A DNA stretch of 5,215 nt from Candidatus Blautia intestinipullorum. GTDB taxonomy: Bacteria; Bacillota; Clostridia; Lachnospirales; Lachnospiraceae. The DNA is taken from positions 1 to 5,215 of the forward strand of contig DWVA01000167.1 in NCBI GenBank assembly GCA_019120475.1, written 5' to 3'. A program made the position numbers and the translations under genes. This document shows, in pieces, positions 1 to 5,215 of the stretch; position 1 is the stretch's first letter; every line of letters begins with the position of its first letter. Below the pieces are notes generated by a model that was given only the letters and a program-made list of their open reading frames with translations, searched no databases and was not told where the DNA came from.

Positions 1-42
1 GAATGATAAACTATCCATAACGATTTCATTTATTTATTTTAT

Positions 43-56
43 ATGCCATACGGCAT
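43..56. repeat. Short inverted repeat in the upstream non-coding region
   Basis: ATGCC (43-47) and GGCAT (52-56) are perfect reverse complements around a 4-base ATAC spacer. It lies in A/T-rich DNA without a coding signal. It has no T-run on either strand that would make it a terminator. It could be a small operator or chance. Positions 1-93 hold nothing else I can support: all three forward frames close by position 61 and no convincing promoter is visible. Confidence 0.25.
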
Positions 57-93
57 TATAAGTAATTAATTCCTGGAAACAGGTTAGGATAGG

Positions 94-120
94 CACCTTG
101 GCTTTCAAGGTGTTTTTTTT
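94..120 (+). terminator. Rho-independent terminator or leader attenuator
   Basis: A perfect 7-bp stem, CACCTTG (94-100) with CAAGGTG (106-112), encloses a 5-base loop (GCTTT) and is followed directly by eight T (113-120). This is a textbook intrinsic terminator on the + strand. It most simply ends transcription of a gene left of the window. It lies only 42 bases before the start codon of the methyltransferase-like gene, and no good promoter is visible between them, so it could instead act in that gene's leader as an attenuator. Confidence 0.8.
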
Positions 121-147
121 ATGCTGAAATGGGATCGATATATAATA

Positions 148-155
148 AAAGGAGG
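148..155 (+). promoter_or_regulatory. Ribosome binding site that fixes the start of gene 1
   Basis: AAAGGAGG lies 7 bases before the ATG at 163, an ideal Firmicute Shine-Dalgarno arrangement. The in-frame upstream ATG at 121 directly abuts the terminator T-run and has no ribosome site, so 163 is chosen as the start. Confidence 0.85.
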
Positions 156-162
156 ATATAGA

Positions 163-1230
163 ATGAATCAACTGAGAAAACAAAGTACATTTTATCAAAA
201 AATGGCAGCCCAAGCTAAACTTAGCGCGTATTATACAGATCAGGAACATTGCCAAAGCATTGCTGAGCTTTTAGAGTTTCCTGAGGAGGCAGAGGTATGT
301 GTTTTGGAACCAGCAATCGGTGATGCAGAGGCTGTGCGTACAGTAACAGGACGTGAAAAAAATAAGAATATCCATATTTTTGGAGTAGAATTGAATTCGG
401 AAACCGCTGAGGCGGTGCTTAGCGCTGATGGAGTGGAAGAGTGCATATGGGGAGATTTCCTGACAGATGTTCTCATCGGACAGGGGGATTTCTCATTTTG
501 TTTTAGTAATCCGCCATATGGCGAGATTGACGGATGCCGTCTTGAAGTGAGATTCATTAAGAAGATTATTCCATGTCTTGCTGACGGGGCGGTAATGGTA
601 TATGTTATACCGGATTATGTTGCGAAGGAAGAACGGTTTCTGGAAGAGTGGTGCGAAGCTTTTCACACAGAGAAGATGTTCCGTTTCAGGGATAAAGAGT
701 ATAAGAAATGGAAACAGGTGGTAATTATCGGGCGCAGGACAAAGGAATCTTGTACTTCTGAAAAAAATCTGTTGAAAGGGCAGTTTTCAACGTCTGGAAT
801 ATTGCAGGAGCTTCCGATGCATTTCTCAGGGAAAAAAGTACCGGTTTATCCCTCAAACAGAAAAGATATAACAGAGTTCACAGCAAAACATTTTAATGAG
901 GAGAGAATCCGGAAAGGTCTGGCCGGTAGCCCGTTGGAAAAAATGGTACTGGAAAGGATTATTCCGAAACCGTTTATATCTGACCAGCTTAACAGACCGC
1001 CAATTATGCCTAACCAGGGCCAGCTGTATCTGATGGCAGTTGCTGGTGCAGGTCAGGGCATGGTTGGATCTTCAGCAAATAGAGATCTTCACCTGCAGCG
1101 GGGAATCGTAAAAAAAGCAGAAGATAACAACGTTTATGAAGAAAACGGCCAGATGTATCTTTCGGTACAGCATTATACCAAGATTATTTTTAACATTCTG
1201 GAAAACGATGGGACGCGCCATCAGTTATGA
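163..1230 (+). CDS. DUF6094-type putative DNA adenine methyltransferase
   Basis: A 355-residue protein, probably cytoplasmic, with a class I methyltransferase-like N-terminal half. Visible in order: KLSAYYTD (about 19-26), the usual lead-in to the fold; a motif I-like SAM loop, VLEPAIGDAEA (47-57); an acidic second-strand motif, GVELN (74-78); GDF (97-99); and the catalytic-type motif NPPYG (116-120), as in N6-adenine or N4-cytosine DNA methyltransferases. The following stretch, with RLEVRF, VYVIP and the KEYKKWKQVV segment (about 126-187), matches the pattern I know for DUF6094 proteins. So does the C-terminal part around RPPIMPNQGQLYLM and LHLQRG (278-314). The second glycine of the SAM loop is replaced by Ala55, so activity is not assured. 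No separate target-recognition domain is recognisable. It precedes a SNF2-type helicase gene by 51 bases, suggesting joint action on DNA. The DUF6094 fold is fairly secure; substrate and activity are inferred. A structural or anti-restriction role is an alternative. Confidence 0.82.
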   Translation: MNQLRKQSTFYQKMAAQAKLSAYYTDQEHCQSIAELLEFPEEAEVCVLEPAIGDAEAVRTVTGREKNKNIHIFGVELNSETAEAVLSADGVEECIWGDFLTDVLIGQGDFSFCFSNPPYGEIDGCRLEVRFIKKIIPCLADGAVMVYVIPDYVAKEERFLEEWCEAFHTEKMFRFRDKEYKKWKQVVIIGRRTKESCTSEKNLLKGQFSTSGILQELPMHFSGKKVPVYPSNRKDITEFTAKHFNEERIRKGLAGSPLEKMVLERIIPKPFISDQLNRPPIMPNQGQLYLMAVAGAGQGMVGSSANRDLHLQRGIVKKAEDNNVYEENGQMYLSVQHYTKIIFNILENDGTRHQL

Positions 1231-1231
1231 G

Positions 1232-1257
1232 AAAGCAGGCAAAAACCTGTTTTTTTT
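1232..1257 (+). terminator. Terminator-like hairpin between genes 1 and 2
   Basis: The core stem CAGG (1236-1239) pairs with CCTG (1246-1249) around a 6-base loop, CAAAAA. A G·U pair and three A-T pairs (1232-1235 with 1250-1253) extend it, and eight T follow (1250-1257). The G/C core is short, so termination is probably partial. It starts right after the stop codon of the methyltransferase-like gene and ends 8 bases before the ribosome site of the helicase gene (AAAGGAGG, 1266-1273). It could lower helicase expression relative to gene 1, or respond to antitermination. Confidence 0.55.
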
Positions 1258-1281
1258 ATTGCTTAAAAGGAGGAAGCAAAT

Positions 1282-4200
1282 ATGTTGCAAATTGCTGCAG
1301 GAAATATAATTGCTTATTTAAGTTACTGTATTGCAATAAATAACGAGCTGATTATACTTTCCGATTTTCATAAGAGTTCTCTGGCTATAAACGGAATATC
1401 TGCATGTCTATCTTTAGGAAATGAGCCTGTCAGAATTCTGGAAGACGGGAGAGTAGATGCATCATTTAATATGAGTAAAGCTGGTATGGAAAGCTATAGT
1501 TTTAGGACTCGAATTGGATGGGAGACGATTTATCAGGGCGCCTCTATTTCTAATAAAATTGGGAGAGACTATATTTTTGTGCGAAAAGAGCGCGCGAAAG
1601 AGGATCTATACGCATTTTTGATGAACAATTTTGAGTATCCGCTGCTACGAGAGTGGTGTGGATATTTGCTGGCCAGATCAATTGAGCTTGGCTATATGGA
1701 AAGAGTTGAGGCAGATGTTTACGGCAATACGGATTTAATAGAAGCGTATGACATTTATATCTGCCGGATGGGGGATGAAGATTTTGCAGCTCTGATCAGT
1801 GAAGGTCTAGCTAGAAGAAATATATGCATTGCTGAAGACAAGCAGGAACCGCTGATCTTTCATGATATGGACGAGTATTTCGGAAAGTACGGACATACAC
1901 TTGTTGATAATCTGGAGAAGATCATTCAGCCGCTGTGCCCGTTAAAAGATAAGGTAGAAGAAGCAGTTTTTATGAATAAAAGGCTGTTTCCGCAGCAGTC
2001 TGCGATTGTAAATGGGGCTGTTGAAGCATTGCGTCATAAGAAATACGTGTTTCTTATACAGGGAATGGGGTGCGGAAAAACGCTCCAATCTCTGGGAGTA
2101 GCGGAGGCCTTTTTCCAGCGCTATTATCTTGAGAAACATCCGGAATATACGGTAAAAGATCTGTATATGAACAGCAGCTTGATAAACTACAGAGTAATTC
2201 TGATGTGCCCGTCTCATCTTGTAGATAAATGGGCAAGAACAATCAAGGAAGAAGTCCCTTATGCAAAAGTGGAAATTCTTACTGAACTGAAACAGCTCGT
2301 GAAGCTGAAAAAGAAAGGAAGAAAAGCAAAAGGGAAAGAGTATTATGTACTGAGCAAAGATACCGGAAAGCTGGCCTATGCTTATAGGCCTGTACCGGAT
2401 CATATGGCAAAGAAGCGCATTGCCATACCAGTTTGCAAAAAGTGCGGGGAAGAAGCGCCTGCCGATCTGAAAGATAAATGTTCCTGCGGGTGCGCAAATT
2501 GGGAAGTGAAGTATTCGGAAGAGTGGGCTTATGGGCTTGTATGTCCGGAGTGTGGTGAACTGCTTCTCCCAGCAGGGAGAAGACTGCCGGACGAGGGTGA
2601 AGTACGGGTTTTGCTTCCAGAGGATTTTGCTGTACGAAACACTCACAATAATACATGCCGTTGCTGCGGGACCTCTTTGTGGGCTCCGTCATGCAAACCG
2701 AGAGACGACAGGATCCTGTTTTATGATACAGGGAAGAAAAAGGGCAAGTGGAAGAAAATATCACATTTTTCCAACCGCGCACAAAAGGGAAGAAAAACTG
2801 TGTGGGTAATGAGAAACCGTGAAAGGCTGTATTTAAAACAGAATAAGATCACGGAAGAAGAAGTGGAAGAGATGGATGAGTATGGTCCGCGGCGTTACAG
2901 CCTGACACGTTTCATAAAAAAGCAGATGAAAGGTTATTTTGATCTTGCCATTTTTGATGAAGTACAGGAATACAAAGCCGGTGGAAGTGCCCAAGGATAT
3001 TCTATGGCTGACCTTATCTGTGCAAGCAGATGGCAGCTTGCGCTTACCGGAACGATTGCCGGCGGTTATGCTTCAGATTTATTCTATACACTTTATCGTC
3101 TGGATCCGAAACGGATGAAGAGTAAGGGGTATCTGTATGGATCAAAAGGCGAGCGGCGGTTTATAGAGAAATATGGGACGGTTGAGACCGTATATGAATT
3201 GGACGAGGATATTCAATTTCATTCAATGAGCCGTGGAAAGGCTGTGGTACCATTCAGGTGCCTTCCTGGTATATCCGTTATGATTTTCATAGATTTTCTA
3301 ATGGATACTGCGTTATTCCTTGATCTTTCTGATCTTAGCCGATACTTGCCACATCTATATGAATATGTCCGTTTCGTGCCTCTTGAGCCGGAAATCAGAT
3401 GTGAGTACGTGCGGATACGACATGAATTAAAAGATACCATGAAGGAGGATAAAAAGGAAAAAGTATTGATGGGAAGTTACCTGCAGTTTTCATTGTCGTA
3501 TACAGATATGCCTTATAAACGTGGATCGATCCTGTCCCCTGTCACTGGTGATATTGTAGCTGAACCCGCTGATTTCTCAGAACTTATAGCGGAAGGGAAG
3601 CTTCTAAATAAGGAAAGAGAGCTTGTAGAAATTATCTGCAAAGAGCAGGAGGAAGGCCGGAATTGCTTTATTTACTGTGAATATACAGGAGGTGACGATG
3701 CGGTTACATACCGTCTAAAGGAGGTAGTAGAGAAAAACTGTAATCTTGCATATAACGAAGTGACTGTTATGGAAAGTTCAAATCCCCCGGCTGTTGAAAG
3801 GGAAGAGTGGATGCATCAGAAAGCTATGGAAGGTACCCGTGTTTTCATAAGTAACGCGAAGTGTGTGGCTACTGGGCTTGACTTTGCATTTCACTACCTT
3901 GGCAAGGATTATAATTATCCGACAATTATTTTTTTCCAAACGGGATATGACATGATAAAGATATGGCAGGCAAGCCGCAGACACTACCGTTTAAACCAGA
4001 CAATGGAATGCAGGACGTATTATATCGTATCTGAAAACACGCTTCAGCCGGATGTTGTGGAAATGATCGCTAATAAAGAAGCGGCGACAAGTGCGATTCA
4101 GGGACAGTTTTCGTCTGAAGGTTTGACGGCTATGGCCAGAGGCTTAGATCCCCGAGTAGCCCTTGCTCAGTCTGTCGCGGAACAGAGCGAAGCAAAGAAG

Positions 4201-4521
4201 AGGGGATTGCAACAAATGATGGATGTAATTAATATCCGAAACAATCAGGGAAAGGAGGCGGAAGAGTATCGGGAGGCTCCGATTTTCTCCGAGCTGACCG
4301 GTATGCAGAAAGCGGTCCGGGCAGACGATCTAACTGCAAACTTAGAATCCATGGATGGAGTGAGCTTTCTGGAATTTCTTGGGTTTGCAGAAAATACCGG
4401 TGATGAGACAGAAGTGGAAGAAAAAATAGTAGAGTTGCCGCAAGAACATATTAACTATGAGCAGGAAGGATACACTAAGAAATCAGAGACTGATCTATTG
4501 AGCCTGCTTGGAATAATATAA
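1282..4521 (+). CDS. SNF2-type superfamily 2 helicase/ATPase with zinc-ribbon insert
   Basis: A 1079-residue DNA-dependent ATPase or translocase, presumed cytoplasmic. Residues 1-225 are an N-terminal region I do not recognise. RecA domain 1: a Q-motif-like LFPQQ (235-239), Walker A GMGCGKT (261-267), motif Ia VILMCPSHLVDKW (305-317), motif II DEVQ (559-562) and motif III LALTGT (586-591). About 240 residues separate Ia and II, far more than in a minimal SNF2 core. The insert is Lys-rich and carries Cys clusters at 385/388/400/402/404 and 421/424/459/462 that look like two zinc ribbons. RecA domain 2: FIYCEYTG (796-803), motif V around VFISNAKCVATGLDF (854-868), and motif VI QASRRHYRLNQ (896-906) with likely arginine fingers R900 and R903. 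The tail (about 985-1079) is acidic and probably flexible. The ATG follows AAAGGAGG by 8 bases. All core motifs are intact, so ATPase activity is likely. Such enzymes usually move on duplex DNA or remodel protein-DNA complexes rather than unwind strands. The gene lies between a methyltransferase-like gene and a clamp gene. A defence role like that of SNF2 proteins in restriction systems is an alternative. Confidence 0.9.
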   Translation: MLQIAAGNIIAYLSYCIAINNELIILSDFHKSSLAINGISACLSLGNEPVRILEDGRVDASFNMSKAGMESYSFRTRIGWETIYQGASISNKIGRDYIFVRKERAKEDLYAFLMNNFEYPLLREWCGYLLARSIELGYMERVEADVYGNTDLIEAYDIYICRMGDEDFAALISEGLARRNICIAEDKQEPLIFHDMDEYFGKYGHTLVDNLEKIIQPLCPLKDKVEEAVFMNKRLFPQQSAIVNGAVEALRHKKYVFLIQGMGCGKTLQSLGVAEAFFQRYYLEKHPEYTVKDLYMNSSLINYRVILMCPSHLVDKWARTIKEEVPYAKVEILTELKQLVKLKKKGRKAKGKEYYVLSKDTGKLAYAYRPVPDHMAKKRIAIPVCKKCGEEAPADLKDKCSCGCANWEVKYSEEWAYGLVCPECGELLLPAGRRLPDEGEVRVLLPEDFAVRNTHNNTCRCCGTSLWAPSCKPRDDRILFYDTGKKKGKWKKISHFSNRAQKGRKTVWVMRNRERLYLKQNKITEEEVEEMDEYGPRRYSLTRFIKKQMKGYFDLAIFDEVQEYKAGGSAQGYSMADLICASRWQLALTGTIAGGYASDLFYTLYRLDPKRMKSKGYLYGSKGERRFIEKYGTVETVYELDEDIQFHSMSRGKAVVPFRCLPGISVMIFIDFLMDTALFLDLSDLSRYLPHLYEYVRFVPLEPEIRCEYVRIRHELKDTMKEDKKEKVLMGSYLQFSLSYTDMPYKRGSILSPVTGDIVAEPADFSELIAEGKLLNKERELVEIICKEQEEGRNCFIYCEYTGGDDAVTYRLKEVVEKNCNLAYNEVTVMESSNPPAVEREEWMHQKAMEGTRVFISNAKCVATGLDFAFHYLGKDYNYPTIIFFQTGYDMIKIWQASRRHYRLNQTMECRTYYIVSENTLQPDVVEMIANKEAATSAIQGQFSSEGLTAMARGLDPRVALAQSVAEQSEAKKRGLQQMMDVINIRNNQGKEAEEYREAPIFSELTGMQKAVRADDLTANLESMDGVSFLEFLGFAENTGDETEVEEKIVELPQEHINYEQEGYTKKSETDLLSLLGII

Positions 4522-4539
4522 AAATCAGGAGGATAAGAA

Positions 4540-5215
4540 ATGTTCAAATTTAATGTAGAAAGTAGTGTTTTTGAAGATGCAGTGAGGAAAATCATGATAG
4601 CGATTCCGGCTTCAAATAAGCAGGGAACAGGGGATTGCATCCAGATGACCCTGTATAAAAATGTCGGGGAAAGCGGCAGAAGCGTAGGGATTTTTCTTGC
4701 GTTTAATGCGAAAATCGAAGCGATTAGTACTATGGAAATCAGAGATGTTGCTTCTGAGGAAAAGGAAATGAAAGTATTTGTAAGTGGAAGCAAACTGGCT
4801 GCCGCCGCATCAGCATTCGGTGCGTTGGATACCGTTTTGGAGATTACGGTAAATAAGGAAATGAGCATTTCCGGAGCGGGCAGCAAGGTGTCTTTGCCCC
4901 TAGGAGAAGACATCGCTAAGATCAATCCAAATGAGGCGATGCAGATTACTGCAGAGATGGAGACGGAAGCATTTGTTAAATTTATCGAGTTCTCTTCCAG
5001 CTGCTATCAGGACACCAAGGGAGTCCACGGAATGAACTGTGTCGGGCTTCGATTTGATCTGCAGCAGAATGTCCTGTCTGCCACAAGCAGCAATGGCAGT
5101 AGGGCAGTGTATGCAGAAATACCCGATATTACTATCAGAAGAGTTGAGAAAAAATCGGATCAGGCTGCTCCGGATGAGAGCGGGGTGGAGGACACAAAGA
5201 TAACAATCACTGTGG
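4540..5215 (+). CDS. DnaN-like sliding clamp (DNA polymerase III beta), partial at window end
   Basis: The first 225 residues of a gene that continues past the window. The ATG is chosen from AGGAGG (4527-4532) 7 bases upstream. Bacterial beta clamps have three similar domains in about 370 residues; here domain 1 (about 1-122) and much of domain 2 (from about 134) are visible. The start FKFNVESSVFEDAVRKI matches the first strand and helix of clamps. VFVSGSKLAAAASAFG (79-94), VLEITVNKEMSISGAGSKVSLPL (99-121, short strands) and the domain 2 segment with VHGMNCVGLRFD (162-173) followed by LSATSSNGSRAVYAEIP (179-195) fit the clamp pattern; the last corresponds to the ATDSHRLA-type region of Bacillus DnaN. 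A charged stretch (about 202-219) looks like an extra loop. The protein is divergent from chromosomal DnaN, consistent with an element-encoded copy. It would form a ring on DNA and tether polymerases or other proteins. Only 18 bases and no terminator separate it from the helicase gene, so the two are probably co-transcribed. The assignment rests on pattern recognition by eye. Confidence 0.75.
   Translation, partial: MFKFNVESSVFEDAVRKIMIAIPASNKQGTGDCIQMTLYKNVGESGRSVGIFLAFNAKIEAISTMEIRDVASEEKEMKVFVSGSKLAAAASAFGALDTVLEITVNKEMSISGAGSKVSLPLGEDIAKINPNEAMQITAEMETEAFVKFIEFSSSCYQDTKGVHGMNCVGLRFDLQQNVLSATSSNGSRAVYAEIPDITIRRVEKKSDQAAPDESGVEDTKITITV

Noticed and set aside
141..146. TATAAT box as the -10 element of a promoter for gene 1
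   Set aside because: A start about 7 bases downstream would fall within the ribosome site, and the hexamer about 17 bases upstream (TTTATG) is a poor -35.
121..162. Alternative upstream in-frame ATG at 121 for gene 1
   Set aside because: It follows the terminator T-run directly and has no ribosome site, while the ATG at 163 has AAAGGAGG at ideal spacing.
1021..1038. QLYLM (residues 287-291) of gene 1 as a clamp-binding motif
   Set aside because: It fits the QLxL pattern, but lies within a conserved hydrophobic strand-like segment of the DUF6094 fold, so it is probably buried.
1942..2782. Two long overlapping minus-strand open frames (1942-2646 and 2279-2782)
   Set aside because: They lie opposite the conserved helicase motifs and zinc ribbons, have no recognisable family features, and are best read as antisense shadows.
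3181..3320. Suspected frameshift in the helicase between motif III and RecA domain 2
   Set aside because: The frame stays open and the LPGIS, DFLMD and FLDLSDLSRYLP segments fit the expected linker pattern of this helicase type, so the gene looks intact.
3441..3472. Internal GAAGGAGG followed by TTG/ATG codons, as a possible second start within the helicase gene
   Set aside because: It lies in a Lys/Glu-rich coding stretch (MKEDKKEK) where purine runs are expected; no domain boundary clearly supports a separate product, though it precedes RecA domain 2.
4455..4925. Minus-strand open frame of 156 residues
   Set aside because: It starts with TTG without a ribosome site and lies opposite the helicase tail and the clamp gene, which has a strong ribosome site and family pattern.
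1..5215. CRISPR array, tRNA, rRNA or insertion sequence
   Set aside because: No regularly spaced repeats, RNA-gene signatures, transposase motifs or paired terminal inverted repeats were seen.

Overview
The window reads as part of a mobile or accessory element from a low-to-moderate-GC Gram-positive anaerobe, most likely a Clostridia/Lachnospiraceae-type Firmicute. This is inferred from the strong AAAGGAGG/AGGAGG ribosome sites, the A/T-rich gaps with T-run terminators, the codon use and the gene families. No integrase, conjugation gene or replication origin lies in the window, so the kind of element (integrative conjugative element, plasmid or phage-plasmid) cannot be decided.

Layout: positions 1-162 are non-coding and end in a strong rho-independent terminator-like hairpin (94-120). 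Then come three genes, all on the + strand. Gene 1 (163-1230) is a DUF6094-type protein with an N6-adenine-methyltransferase-like core and an NPPYG motif. A short gap (1231-1281) holds a second, weaker terminator-like hairpin with its own T8 run. Gene 2 (1282-4521) is a 1079-residue SNF2-type superfamily 2 helicase/ATPase with two Cys4 zinc-ribbon-like clusters inserted between motifs Ia and II. Gene 3 begins 18 nt later (4540) and runs off the window. Its first 225 residues look like domains 1 and 2 of a DnaN-type sliding clamp (DNA polymerase III beta subunit).

How they may work together: a putative DNA methyltransferase, a DNA-tracking ATPase and an element-encoded sliding clamp sit in one tandem, which suggests a DNA-processing module for replication, repair or modification of the element's own DNA. 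The helicase ends in a peptide that resembles a degenerate clamp-binding motif, and the next gene encodes a clamp, so a physical link is a testable idea. The terminator-like hairpins directly before genes 1 and 2 raise the possibility of read-through control. The families are read directly from motifs; the joint function is inference.
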